A stretch of 64,000 nt of DNA from positions 1,178,001 through 1,242,000 of the forward strand of contig SMNZ01000001.1 of the NCBI GenBank assembly GCA_004353515.1, written 5' to 3'. Made by a program: the position numbers and the translations under genes. This stretch comes from Alteromonadaceae bacterium M269. Its GTDB lineage: Bacteria > Pseudomonadota > Gammaproteobacteria > Enterobacterales > Alteromonadaceae. Shown here in pieces: positions 44,609 through 53,966 of this stretch; position 1 is the stretch's first letter, and every line of letters begins with the position of its first letter. The notes under the pieces are model-generated. The model worked only from the letters and a program-made list of their open reading frames with translations. It did not search any database and was not told the DNA's origin.

Positions 44609-46159
44609 GTGTTGTTCGAGCTCACACTATTCGCCAACTTCACCCTACTCCACTTTCTAGTTGGCGTAAGTGTATATCTGGTTTTGTCACTCATTATGAA
44701 ATGTTTCATCGTTAGTGCCGAAATGCGGAGTTGGTTATGGGTGAGTGCTTTTGTGTTAAGTACCTTAGTCCCCTTTGCAGCATTCACGTCGAACAACGCA
44801 CAAACTCAGACCATCGAGAAGCAAACGTTCAACGCAGTGACTCCATCGGAAGTCGCCGAAACGCAAGAAAATCTAAAAGCTCTTGAACTCAAAGCGTCAA
44901 AGCCCGAGCTAACCATACACACGGATTCCATCTACGGCTTAACCTCTGCAATCTATCTGTTTCTATTCCTTTGGCTGATTGGAAGTTGTTGGCGAGCTTT
45001 CGGTGTTATTAGAACACTACAAAGCACCAACCAACTGATAAAAGATGCAACGCCGGCATCAATGGACAAATATCAACGCTTGCTAAAAAGCGCATCGGTT
45101 TACTTATCAAGCAGCGCCAGCACACCTATGGCAGTCGGCTTATTAAAGCCTAAAATTATCGTACCTAACCACCTATACCAGCAGCTAAATCAAACGCAGT
45201 TAACGCCTATTTTACTGCATGAACAGGCACACATTCAGCGTTTTGATCTTTGGTTTAGCTTATTCCAGGAAGTGCTCGCCATCATTTTTTGGTGGAGCCC
45301 GGTTATGCGCAAAATTAATCGTCAAATCCATCTTTCACGAGAGCTCGCTTGCGATTTCAGAGCAGCTCAATCTCTTTCAAACAATCAAGATTACGCCCAA
45401 AGCCTGCTCGACTGCGCCAAGCTCATGGTGACAGAAAAGCGCAATGTTATGGCGATGGGACTCTTGAGTAAAAAGAAAGAACTTACAATAAGGATCAATG
45501 AAATGTTAAAACCAACATACACTCAGCGCCCTAAAGTAGCGACCATTGCAGCGGCTTGTGCAGCCTTCACATTCACCAGTATTGCACTAGCTAACACTGT
45601 CATACCTAAAGTGAATATCGACAGCATTAAACAAAGCGCAAACCATTACTCGACTTTATCCGAAGCGAAAACCAACTTGCTGATTTCTGCCATCGAAGCA
45701 AGAAATACCAAGGTTATTGAGCTTATGGTTGAGGATGGTGTGGACGTCAACACACCTCTGGCTTCTGATGGAACAGCGCTCATTATCGCAGTCAAAAACA
45801 ACGACAGAGAGCTTGCCAATGCTCTGATAGAAATGGGCGCAGATGTGAACCAATCTGCCCTGGGCGACGGTAATCCATTAATAGCCGCCGCTATGACTAA
45901 CAATCTATCGCTTGCCAACTATTTACTCGACTTAGGCGCCGAAATAGATGCAATCGTCCCAGGAGATGAAACAGCGCTCATTAATGCGTCTCACCATGGG
46001 TATTACGATATGGTAGAGCTTCTGCTTGAGAGAGGCGCTGATGCCAATTTAGGTGTTATCGCACCTGTTGTTGACGGCAGCGAGTATCGTTCCCCTCTTA
46101 ATCGCGCATCTAATGGACAGATCAGACGTTTATTAATGAGCTACGGTGCAAAAAGCTAA
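44609..46159 (+). CDS. M56-family (BlaR1-like) membrane peptidase with C-terminal ankyrin repeats
   Basis: GTG start preceded by AAGGA. Hydrophobic helices near residues 10-30, 35-55 and 108-128, the M56 zinc site LLHEQAHIQRFD near 203-214, and a further helix around 305-325 (IAAACAAFTFTSIALA). BlaR1 proteins then carry a penicillin-binding sensor. Here residues about 340-516 are instead ankyrin repeats (LLISAIEARNTKVIELMVEDGVDVN, ALIIAVKNNDRELANALIEMGADVN, PLIAAAMTNNLSLANYLLDLGAEID and more). If the topology is as in BlaR1, the repeats lie outside the cytoplasm. Stop overlaps the next start. Confidence 0.82.
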   Translation: MLFELTLFANFTLLHFLVGVSVYLVLSLIMKCFIVSAEMRSWLWVSAFVLSTLVPFAAFTSNNAQTQTIEKQTFNAVTPSEVAETQENLKALELKASKPELTIHTDSIYGLTSAIYLFLFLWLIGSCWRAFGVIRTLQSTNQLIKDATPASMDKYQRLLKSASVYLSSSASTPMAVGLLKPKIIVPNHLYQQLNQTQLTPILLHEQAHIQRFDLWFSLFQEVLAIIFWWSPVMRKINRQIHLSRELACDFRAAQSLSNNQDYAQSLLDCAKLMVTEKRNVMAMGLLSKKKELTIRINEMLKPTYTQRPKVATIAAACAAFTFTSIALANTVIPKVNIDSIKQSANHYSTLSEAKTNLLISAIEARNTKVIELMVEDGVDVNTPLASDGTALIIAVKNNDRELANALIEMGADVNQSALGDGNPLIAAAMTNNLSLANYLLDLGAEIDAIVPGDETALINASHHGYYDMVELLLERGADANLGVIAPVVDGSEYRSPLNRASNGQIRRLLMSYGAKS

Positions 46160-47367
46160 TGATGGTTAAGATGAATATCTTGTGGTTGATTGTACTTTTC
46201 CTGTCCTACTCGAGTTGTTTTGCGGCAGATAGCGACAAAATCAATGCAGAAAGGCAAGCGTTAAACCAATCGACCGTTGAGAAGATGGAAGATTACAGAA
46301 GCACTTACAAATTGCCGTCATTATCAATGTCTATCGCTATTCAAGGAGAGGTTGTTTTCGAGCACGCTGTTGGTTACGCCGATATTGAAACAGGCCTAAA
46401 GGCAACACCGAGGACACAGTACTCTGTAGGAAGCATAGCTAAGCCAATGACCAGTATTGCACTGGGGTGCTTGATGGACGCAAAGAAGATCGACTTGGAA
46501 GCAGATATTCATCATTACCTACCTGACTACCCAAAGTCAGAGCATAAAATCACTATCAAGCAATTGGCATCACACACCGCTGGTATCGGTAGGCCATGGA
46601 AGGCAAGAAACCAGCGAGAGTATGTCGATGTAAGAGATCATACGAGCCCATTGGAAGCACTCGACTTGTTTCAAGGTGATGAACTCATTTTTGTTCCTGG
46701 CGAAGATTTCGCCTACACATCGAGCGGTTACATACTACTCTCCGCAGCCATTGAAAGTGCCGCAGAACAGTACTTTATCGACTACATGCAACAGTCTGTA
46801 TGGGATCCGCTAGAGATGAATCAAACAGAGCACGACACATCAACAGCTGGCCAAAAAGAAGGAAGCGGAGAAAATGGACACTTAGAAGCAACTTACTACG
46901 CATCGGTTGATGATAATGGCGCCTTCACACCATCAACAACGAAGCGCGACAGAAGCTACCTTTTTGGTGGCGGCGGTTTTATCTCAACACCAACAGATAT
47001 GGTGAAAATGGCACAAGCTTTTTATAGCGAGAACTTTCTATCAGCCGAAGCGAAAAAAGCCATACTAACGCCAGTGAAGTTAACCAACGGTGAGAACAAT
47101 GAGCAATCATACGGCTTAGGCTGGCGCATGATTAATATCCCAACGCTGCGTATCAATGGCAACGAACCGCAATTAGTTCATCACGGTGGAGTGACAGACA
47201 AAGCGGCCACAGCATTCTTGCTATTGATGCCAGAATACAAAGCCGCTGTCGCTTATGCTGTTAATATGAATGCGAGAGACGCACACGCAATGCGGCCCAG
47301 CGTGGCTGAAATACTTGCAGATTATGTCAGCCAATCTATTGCATCAGGTAATAATGGAGCGAACTAG
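46159..47367 (+). CDS. Serine hydrolase (class C beta-lactamase/PBP4-like), exported
   Basis: Signal peptide (ends CFAAD). Beta-lactamase family motifs: SIAK (S-x-x-K) near residue 93, YTSSGYI in place of the usual YxN, and HHGG near residue 337 in the KTG position. Translationally coupled (TAATG) to the M56 gene, so controlled by BlaI. Whether it hydrolyses beta-lactams, peptides or esters is undecided. Confidence 0.85.
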   Translation: MMVKMNILWLIVLFLSYSSCFAADSDKINAERQALNQSTVEKMEDYRSTYKLPSLSMSIAIQGEVVFEHAVGYADIETGLKATPRTQYSVGSIAKPMTSIALGCLMDAKKIDLEADIHHYLPDYPKSEHKITIKQLASHTAGIGRPWKARNQREYVDVRDHTSPLEALDLFQGDELIFVPGEDFAYTSSGYILLSAAIESAAEQYFIDYMQQSVWDPLEMNQTEHDTSTAGQKEGSGENGHLEATYYASVDDNGAFTPSTTKRDRSYLFGGGGFISTPTDMVKMAQAFYSENFLSAEAKKAILTPVKLTNGENNEQSYGLGWRMINIPTLRINGNEPQLVHHGGVTDKAATAFLLLMPEYKAAVAYAVNMNARDAHAMRPSVAEILADYVSQSIASGNNGAN

Positions 47368-47720
47368 TGGCGCTCCGATGTCCCGTATCTTTCAGCAAGA
47401 TAATCTAAAATAAATAGCGTCTTTTCGATACGTCGAACATTCCCTATCCCGTCAATGGAATACTGTGCTGAAAACTCGTCATCACCTTCAGGCAATATTA
47501 ATTGTGGGCATGATTGGTTCGCTTCGCCAGATAGCTCTGGAAGGTCCGCTCGAGGCTTTTCAAAGTCGACATAGCGAATATCCAAGTCTTGCCTGATTTC
47601 AGGAAATGCAGCGAGAAGCCCCTCAACTTGAATACAGAAAGGACAGAAAAATGCCTTTCCCGGATAGGCGGCATCTTTAAAGTTCGTTTTGAACAAATAT
47701 AAAGTACTAGGTTTTGACAT
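47364..47720 (-). CDS. DUF3088 thioredoxin-like protein
   Basis: DUF3088 pattern: LYLFKTNFKDAAYPGKAFFCPFCIQVEGLLAAFPEIRQDLDIRYVDFEKPR, with CPFC in the place of the redox motif. Length 118, normal. Overlaps the serine hydrolase 3' end by 4 bp on the other strand. Function unknown. Confidence 0.85.
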   Translation of the reverse strand: MSKPSTLYLFKTNFKDAAYPGKAFFCPFCIQVEGLLAAFPEIRQDLDIRYVDFEKPRADLPELSGEANQSCPQLILPEGDDEFSAQYSIDGIGNVRRIEKTLFILDYLAERYGTSERH

Positions 47721-47750
47721 AAGGCCAACTTTTTAGTGAATAAAATAATA

Positions 47751-47764
47751 GTTAGTATACTAAC
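47751..47764. promoter_or_regulatory. 14-bp palindrome upstream of DUF3088 gene
   Basis: GTTAGTATACTAAC, perfect dyad, 31 bp before the DUF3088 start. Likely an operator. The regulator is not in sight. Confidence 0.45.
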
Positions 47765-47804
47765 CTAATTTTACTTTTAAGTGTCAAACTCATATTAAGT
47801 TCAA

Positions 47805-47880
47805 AAACGTTGGCTTCTCTACATCAAGGTATTATTGTGTGTACAAACAATAATTACACCTTACAGAGATGCCAACGTTT
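47805..47880 (+). repeat. 76-nt nested hairpin ending at the cupin gene start
   Basis: AAACGTTGGCTTCTCT (47805-47820) pairs with AGAGATGCCAACGTTT (47865-47880) with one mismatch. Inside are AAGGT/ACCTT and then ATTATTGT/ACAATAAT (47831-47838 with 47847-47854) around an 8-nt loop, giving about 28 pairs in one rod. The right arm contains the first ATG of the cupin gene and ends exactly at its second ATG. Confidence 0.55.
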
Positions 47881-48282
47881 ATGCTTAGCTCCAAACAACG
47901 CTTCATTGCTCTGACAACCCTACCTTTCCTAACTATGGGGGTTAATGCTCAAACACCACCTCTCACAGTTAAACAATTAGAGTTATTTTCCTTAGAGCAA
48001 CAAATCCCTAAATTAACCACACACAATATCCGTGCTCGCAGAATTACCGTACCTGCTGGTGGCATGATTGATAAGCATGAACACAGCACACGAGCTGGCA
48101 TTGTGTATGTCGAGTCTGGTGAAATAATTGAATACCGATACAAAGACGACCAAAAACAAAGCCGCACACTAACTCAAGGCGAAACATTAATCGAAGATGC
48201 AACAACGGTGCATTCTTATATCAACACAAGCGATAAAGACTGTGTGCTGATAGCTTTCGATATACCTATGAAAGAAAGCTAA
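47869..48282 (+). CDS. Exported cupin-domain protein
   Basis: A small cupin with a hydrophobic signal (ends VNAQ). The barrel shows ITVPAGGMIDKHEHSTRAGIVYVESGEIIEY and LTQGETLIEDATTVHSYIN, with His residues placed for metal binding. The next ATG at 47881 is an equal start candidate and is free of the hairpin that covers the first ATG. Function unknown. Confidence 0.8.
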   Translation: MPTFMLSSKQRFIALTTLPFLTMGVNAQTPPLTVKQLELFSLEQQIPKLTTHNIRARRITVPAGGMIDKHEHSTRAGIVYVESGEIIEYRYKDDQKQSRTLTQGETLIEDATTVHSYINTSDKDCVLIAFDIPMKES

Positions 48283-48321
48283 CCGATACTAGAGAATTCT
48301 TATCTTTGCAGTATACGCGTT

Positions 48322-48344
48322 AACCCACTTTATTAATTTGGGTT
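48322..48344. terminator. Weak stem-loop after cupin gene
   Basis: AACCCA / TGGGTT with an 11-nt AT-rich loop, 40 bp after the stop. No T-run. Confidence 0.3.
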
Positions 48345-48513
48345 GATATTAAACCATTTGTTCTCTGTGACGACTCTAAGAAGCATAACGATAAAAATAT
48401 AACGCCAAAACCATGCCTTTTAACAAGAAAACGTATATCTTTTATAGAGTTGTCTGATTTTTGACTGACACTCTGGCGTCTGGTTTTTGGTTACTTTTAT
48501 GGAATTAAGATTC

Positions 48514-49479
48514 ATGTCATTAGGAACTTACCTACGTAACACAGGTATAGCAGCATTAGCACTTATCCCTCTTTACAGCCAAGCTCAAACAGGTAGCTCA
48601 TTACTCTTATCTGGCGGCGTTACCAGTTTTGAAGGCACAGCAGGTGGCGGTATTGCACCATGGGCACTAATTGGCGGTTATAGCAGCAAAGAAGAAATAA
48701 ACGGCACAGCTAATCTCCAATTACTGCAAGTGGGTGACTATCAGCTCACCACTTTTGGTGGTTCCATTGGATTTTACGACAGGGTCGAATTGTCCGTTCA
48801 ACGACAGGTCCTAGATGTTGGCGGAGCAATCACTAGCAACGTATTCAACCTACTAACCGATGGTGCTGTTAGCACAGCACCAAGCACTGATATTGAGCAA
48901 GACATCATTGGTTTAAAAGTTAAAGTCTTTGGTGACGCCATATTCTCAGAAAAACCTTACTTACCTCAGGTATCACTTGGCCTACAGTACAAAAAGAACC
49001 GCGATTTTGATAGCTCGTTGTCTTTATCTGATGGAACCGTGCCGTTGCCCGGCCAAGGTGTTCCGCAAATCCTTGGAGCCACCGAAGACAGCGGTGTCGA
49101 TATTTACGTCAGTGCAACTAACCTCTGGTTAGGCGGCGCTTTTGGTAAGAACTTATTAGTGAACGTCGTTGCAAGAGCAACCAAGGCCAACACATTCGGT
49201 CTATTAGGATTCGAATCAGCCGCAGACGACAGCTACGACATCGAATTTGAAGGTTCGTTAGCCGTTATACCCTCTCCCAACACCGCTATAGGTGTTGAAT
49301 GGCGCACACAGTCTAATCGCCTTGGAGGATTAGCAGAAGAAGATACTGTCACCGACTTTTTTATCGCATACTTTCCCAGTAAATCCTGGTCGGCAACGCT
49401 CTCTTATGTGGATATAGGCAACCTACCTTTCGAGTCCGATGCCAATGGCTTTTACTTCACAGTAACGGCAAACTGGTAA
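48514..49479 (+). CDS. DUF3034 outer-membrane-barrel-like protein
   Basis: Signal peptide (ends SQAQ) and a beta-rich protein of the DUF3034 family: SLLLSGGVTSFEGTAGGGIAPWALIGGY, FGGSIGFYDRVELSVQRQ, QDIIGLKVKVFGD, and the C-terminal strand YFTVTANW with a terminal aromatic, typical of outer-membrane barrels. An upstream ATG at 48499 is also possible. Followed 5 bp later by a globin lipoprotein, a recurring neighbour pair. Confidence 0.82.
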   Translation: MSLGTYLRNTGIAALALIPLYSQAQTGSSLLLSGGVTSFEGTAGGGIAPWALIGGYSSKEEINGTANLQLLQVGDYQLTTFGGSIGFYDRVELSVQRQVLDVGGAITSNVFNLLTDGAVSTAPSTDIEQDIIGLKVKVFGDAIFSEKPYLPQVSLGLQYKKNRDFDSSLSLSDGTVPLPGQGVPQILGATEDSGVDIYVSATNLWLGGAFGKNLLVNVVARATKANTFGLLGFESAADDSYDIEFEGSLAVIPSPNTAIGVEWRTQSNRLGGLAEEDTVTDFFIAYFPSKSWSATLSYVDIGNLPFESDANGFYFTVTANW

Positions 49480-49484
49480 ATGCT

Positions 49485-49910
49485 ATGAAAAAACTACAAC
49501 AACTCATCATTGCTGGAACATTAGTGCTAATCACCGCTTGCTCTGCAACGCCTAAGCAAAGTTTATACGATGAAATTGGTGGCAGAGAAACGCTGGATCA
49601 CGCCATGCGCCTTGCTGTTAACCGAATCTATAACGACGCCCAAATTGGACACTTCTTCAAAGGTGTACCCAAAAGACATATCCATAAAGAGCTCACCGAC
49701 CAGTTCTGCAATCTTATCGGCGGCCCTTGCGAATACACAGGTAAAACCATGGTCGAATCTCATAAAGACCTAAACATCACAGACTCCGACTTCTACATCC
49801 TCGTCGAGTACGTACAAGGCGCTATGCGAGATGTTGGCATTACCTACGAGCAAGAAAACCGCATCCTGCGCTATATCGCACCGTTGAAGTCAGAGATTGT
49901 TTATTTATAG
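49485..49910 (+). CDS. Group 1 truncated haemoglobin, lipoprotein form
   Basis: Lipobox LITAC at residues 15-19, then a truncated globin (SLYDEIGGRETLDHAMRLAVNRIYND, FFKGVPKRHIHKELTDQFCNLIGGPCEYTG, MVESHKDLNITDSDFYILVEYVQGAM). His in ESHK is the likely proximal ligand. A membrane-anchored periplasmic globin. In an operon with the DUF3034 gene. Confidence 0.88.
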   Translation: MKKLQQLIIAGTLVLITACSATPKQSLYDEIGGRETLDHAMRLAVNRIYNDAQIGHFFKGVPKRHIHKELTDQFCNLIGGPCEYTGKTMVESHKDLNITDSDFYILVEYVQGAMRDVGITYEQENRILRYIAPLKSEIVYL

Positions 49911-50094
49911 GTAACTCTGTTAACCATCTACTTTCGACTCAAAGCTGGCATAAGCTTATTGACGGTTTAATCTCTACAACGTGTCAGCACTTCCATCATA
50001 CGTTGCTAATAACTCACTGGTTATACTTTGCAAAGAATGAACTAAGTCAGCGAACGTGGGTCAAGTTAATTGGTTTGTTATAAGCGCAAACTCG

Positions 50095-50454
50095 TTATTT
50101 ACTTGAAAACTCAACCATTGTTAGGCCTAAATAACCTCCAGAATTACTGCAGGTCTCAACTCCTGATGGCAAATCGTTGTACCATATATAGCTTAATGTG
50201 TTGCCTGTTGTATAAGCAGTTAACAAAGCACTATAGATAGCTTCATAATTTGCAGTGTTAACGCTCAATCTAGCGTGAGTTCGATAGTGATCACCTCCGT
50301 TACAATCAACTGGTGCGGGTGAAAATGCTACATGAACACCATCACCTCCCAAACGAAGTTTAGATACTTTAAAAGTTCCACCTTGCCCTCCCGCATAACT
50401 ATTACCAGCAAAACCAAATACAAGTACAGCCAACGCAACCTTAAAACACTTCAT
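50095..50454 (-). CDS. Small exported protein of unknown function
   Basis: 119 residues: signal peptide (ends SYAGG), then a beta-rich domain with two Cys (DCNGGDHYRTHARLSV, VETCSNSGGYLGLTMVEF) that could form a disulfide. Good ribosome site (aaaggag). No family recognised. Confidence 0.7.
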   Translation of the reverse strand: MKCFKVALAVLVFGFAGNSYAGGQGGTFKVSKLRLGGDGVHVAFSPAPVDCNGGDHYRTHARLSVNTANYEAIYSALLTAYTTGNTLSYIWYNDLPSGVETCSNSGGYLGLTMVEFSSK

Positions 50455-50870
50455 TTTTATCTCCTTTTTAAATTTGAATGCGTATAACAGACATTACTGC
50501 GAATTCGCCATACCCCCAAAATAGGCGTATCGTCTATTCACTAGTAATCATTACTATTCTTCAATAATAACGAAGGCTTAACTGAAAAAGATAGTGCGAA
50601 GACAAAAGGAGTCATTGTTAATTAAGTTGAATATTGGGTGCTAACTTTCGATTTTGGCTATTATCAGCCATACCTCAATGGCAACTATTATGTGCGTGAA
50701 CCGGACATTCAAGGTTCATTTAAAACGAAAATGTTATACGCTTTACTTTATTAACTCTGTCCCCCTTTTTACTTTGAACTATATGCCACCTGCTGAACTT
50801 GCAAAACAGGCAGCATAATATGAAAAACCTCATCAGGCATATTGAACCACCAGACATACGTTTGAGGCTC
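50455..50870. promoter_or_regulatory. Intergenic region with palindromes and a dispersed repeat
   Basis: 416 bp without a gene. TAGTAAT-C-ATTACTA (50542-50556) is a perfect dyad 88 bp upstream of the small exported protein. An AATAG/CTATT near-palindrome precedes it. At 50653-50672 is a 20-mer (TTTGGC ... CAGCCATA) matching 16 of 20 positions with one at 54119-54138. Confidence 0.4.
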
Positions 50871-52037
50871 TTACAGTTTTTCTTTCAGTTCCTCTAGTAT
50901 CCTTTCCACACGTTCGCTTTCACCCTCCATTGAAAGAACTTTTTGATAGTTTTCAATGGCGAGCTTGATTTCACCTTTTTCGGCGTAGCCTTCGGCTAAG
51001 CTGTCATAGGTATTGGATGATTCTGGATACATTTCTATATTTTGCTTGAAGAAAGTTATAGCCTGATCAACTTTGCCTTGTTGTAAAAAGATATAACCTA
51101 TGTAATTTGCAAGCCATTCTGGAGGTAGATAATCATACCCTAGCTTTTTACTCCAAGTATCAAAATGACTATCAAATAGCGACGGCTCTTCAATGACTTT
51201 TCCGATATCAATGTTATGTCCTTTAAATAGATACCTTAACCCATTATGCAAAGCGATTAATGGAACCGAGGCATGATCCTCAGCAGGAAAGTATTCTATG
51301 GTTGAATTAAAAGTGTCGTTATTCCATGTCGACATTTTAGCGAAAAACTCACGTTGGGGTCCTATCATTGAAGATGGGCCATCATCCTGTCCATTATTGG
51401 CAGAAGCGATATAAACAGACGTAAACTCCTTTGGCTTTTGATTTAACTTATTGGCTAATTGCTCATTTAGCCACTGGTTATCCCACCAAATACTGGGATC
51501 AATTGAAACATAAGATTGAAATAAACCCGGTTTTTCAATTAAAGAATATAGCGCGAGCAGCCCGCCAAAAGAGTGGCCTACAATGATATTATATGGCGCG
51601 ATTGAATAGTCTTCTTCTATTTTAGGCATCAATTCTGTTTCTAAGAACTGAAGAAAAGCTTTGCTGCCCCCACTTGTTTTAAAAGACTCCTGGGTATCAC
51701 CGCTCTCATCTATTGCTCTACTTGGAGTTAAATCTCTGGTCCTGTCAGTATTTAATATTCCGACTAAGATCATTTCAGGTATCCGTCCATTCACGGATAA
51801 ATGCCTTAATATGCCAACCGTAGATTCGAAATGAGAATCCCCATCTAATAAATAGACAACGGGATAGCGGTTGTTTTTATCGTAACTTCCGGGTAGATGT
51901 ACCCAATACTCCCTTTCTTCATCTAGAACGTTTGAATCAATTGATAACCTTTCACCAATGACAATACTTTTATCGTCAGCCCCTGAATGAAAACTCATCA
52001 ACATTGTCAGTAATATAACTATCAGTACTCTTCTCAT
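50871..52037 (-). CDS. Exported esterase (IroE-like alpha/beta hydrolase) with C-terminal TPR
   Basis: The start at 52037 follows AAGGGAAA and gives a signal peptide. Esterase-D-type hydrolase: YWVHLPGSYDKNNRYPVVYLLDGDSHF, MILVGILNTDRTRDLTPS, nucleophile IVGHSFGGLLALYSL. Residues about 310-389 form TPR-like repeats (NYIGYIFLQQGKVDQAITFFKQNIEMYPESSNTYDSLAEGYAEKGEIKLAIENYQKVL). Secreted; substrate unknown. Confidence 0.83.
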   Translation of the reverse strand: MRRVLIVILLTMLMSFHSGADDKSIVIGERLSIDSNVLDEEREYWVHLPGSYDKNNRYPVVYLLDGDSHFESTVGILRHLSVNGRIPEMILVGILNTDRTRDLTPSRAIDESGDTQESFKTSGGSKAFLQFLETELMPKIEEDYSIAPYNIIVGHSFGGLLALYSLIEKPGLFQSYVSIDPSIWWDNQWLNEQLANKLNQKPKEFTSVYIASANNGQDDGPSSMIGPQREFFAKMSTWNNDTFNSTIEYFPAEDHASVPLIALHNGLRYLFKGHNIDIGKVIEEPSLFDSHFDTWSKKLGYDYLPPEWLANYIGYIFLQQGKVDQAITFFKQNIEMYPESSNTYDSLAEGYAEKGEIKLAIENYQKVLSMEGESERVERILEELKEKL

Positions 52038-52274
52038 AATTTCCCTTATTAAACAACGCATTGAATTCAAATCTATCTTAATCATAGAAAGAGATAGATT
52101 TAAAGTACTTAATAAGAGGGTAAAAGAGACTAATAACGCAGGCCAAACAGCTCTTGAGCCTATTGACCTGCTGGCCGAGTCCAAATTGGAATTTGAGCTC
52201 TAACTCAGTTTAGATAATTGTATTTCATCCTTCGTCTCATCAACTGCAGACTGAATCGGCGGCCTTATAATCAA

Positions 52275-53966
52275 TCACTTTGGTCTTTGGGATGACCAAG
52301 TCAAAGTAAGTGGACTGTCGTCTCCTTGTGTCCAAATGCCCTTGATCTGCTTTTTATCTAAGTTAACTGTGGCATTGAAAAAACCATTAACCCGTTTAGA
52401 TTCAACCGCTAATTTGTTTTCTTCAAAGTTCACTTTAGTAACAGCTATCGGAAGTGGACTTTGGGTTGGACTCCATATAGTGACTTCATGGGTATCGGCA
52501 ACTTTAGATACTTCCATGTAAACAAACAATCCGTCCTTTGTATTACCTATCTTTCCCTGCCAAAATCCAATGATAGGCTCTAAGTTCCCTTGGTAAACCT
52601 GGTTAAAAACGTTCTTGAGAGTGTTTGGCATTTCACTGGCGTGAGTCATCTCCAGCTTTATGGAATTTCTTTGTGACCAACTACCAGTCAGTTTTCCATC
52701 TTTAAGTGTTGCTTCATACTGTCCCCTTATCGATGGGTATTTAACAGTGAGTTTGTTATTTTCAAAAGTAGTTTCTGAGCTTGGAATCGGCAATCCACCC
52801 TGATCAATGCTGTAAACTGTCGCATTTCCCGCATCGTTTACGTACAGAACTAATCGTAACTTCTGTGTACCTATGTCAAGTTCGCCTGACCAGAATCCAA
52901 CTATTTTTGAAAAATCGCCTTTTCGCACTACTTCTGTTTCTTCGCCCGAAGAATTTTGAAGGTTAACTTGTGCCGTTTTCTCTGCGGGGTTTATGATGAG
53001 ACTGGCTCTGTAGCCACCCGTGCCTCCAGTATGATTGAATGATTTGTCGTCTATGAACCATCCGAGCCCAACCGTATCAGTGTGACTTTGCATTGCTAAA
53101 GCAAACGCCTCCTGGAGGTATTTTGGCGTGTCATTCGACCAATGTGCTTCCGCGAAACTCAATAAATCATCAACCGATGATACCATTGCTCCAGCACCAG
53201 AAAAGGCATTCAGACGCCAGTACGGGGTTTCGTCGCCATTAAAATGACCTTTCGTCATTCGGCCTTTGAGGTGCTCAGGTTGAGAAGACGCAGACTTTTG
53301 AACCCAAGTCGATGTCATATTAAGAGGTTTTAAAATTCTTGAATCTATCAGCTCTTCATAACTAGTATCATTGATAATTGCCAGAATTTCTCCCAATAAG
53401 CCCACGCCCAAATTTGAATAGGAAAACTCGCCAGGCGACTCAAAATCTTCTTGTGTAAATTGGCTGAGATAACGAAACAAATGCTCCCTTGAATAATGTG
53501 CATAGGGATCTTTGTCTGACGCGCCGTTTGACAAATCACTTGGAAGACGAGGCAAGCCGGATGTGTGTGTCGATAACTGTAACAGCGTAACTTGTTGTAA
53601 AGGAGAGTCAGCTGAGATAACCCCTTTGGGCAAATGCTTGGCTATTGAATCAGTGAGCTCCGCCTTACCCTGCAGGACGGCATCAGCTAAAAGTATGCCG
53701 GTAAAAACCTTGGTTATCGAGCCGACTTCATACAGCGAATGCTCGTCAACAGCATCGCCATTTTTGCTCTCCTTTCCCGCTGATGCATAGACTCTTTCAC
53801 TTTTAGAAATTTCACCTAAAGAGATACCTTCTGATGGCTTCTGAAATTTCTGGTGCCAGTGTTGGGCTTGTTGTCTTAACTCTTCTAGTGTTGCGCCATG
53901 CGCTATTTGTAGTTGTAAACCAAAAACGCCTAACACAAACAATATTTTCACTATTGCTCTTTTCAC
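52275..53966 (-). CDS. Exported serine hydrolase (beta-lactamase family) with tandem C-terminal domains
   Basis: A GTG at 53966 with AGGAA upstream gives a signal peptide (KRAIVKILFVLGVFGL); a more upstream ATG at 54023 is possible. Beta-lactamase family domain with SITK, YSNLGVGLLGEI and HTGGTGGYRA. From about residue 345 two related domains of about 100 residues follow, each starting with a GFWxG motif and ending with GxWxQ. These may bind substrate or cell wall. Not adjacent to BlaI/M56 genes. Confidence 0.82.
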   Translation of the reverse strand: MKRAIVKILFVLGVFGLQLQIAHGATLEELRQQAQHWHQKFQKPSEGISLGEISKSERVYASAGKESKNGDAVDEHSLYEVGSITKVFTGILLADAVLQGKAELTDSIAKHLPKGVISADSPLQQVTLLQLSTHTSGLPRLPSDLSNGASDKDPYAHYSREHLFRYLSQFTQEDFESPGEFSYSNLGVGLLGEILAIINDTSYEELIDSRILKPLNMTSTWVQKSASSQPEHLKGRMTKGHFNGDETPYWRLNAFSGAGAMVSSVDDLLSFAEAHWSNDTPKYLQEAFALAMQSHTDTVGLGWFIDDKSFNHTGGTGGYRASLIINPAEKTAQVNLQNSSGEETEVVRKGDFSKIVGFWSGELDIGTQKLRLVLYVNDAGNATVYSIDQGGLPIPSSETTFENNKLTVKYPSIRGQYEATLKDGKLTGSWSQRNSIKLEMTHASEMPNTLKNVFNQVYQGNLEPIIGFWQGKIGNTKDGLFVYMEVSKVADTHEVTIWSPTQSPLPIAVTKVNFEENKLAVESKRVNGFFNATVNLDKKQIKGIWTQGDDSPLTLTWSSQRPK

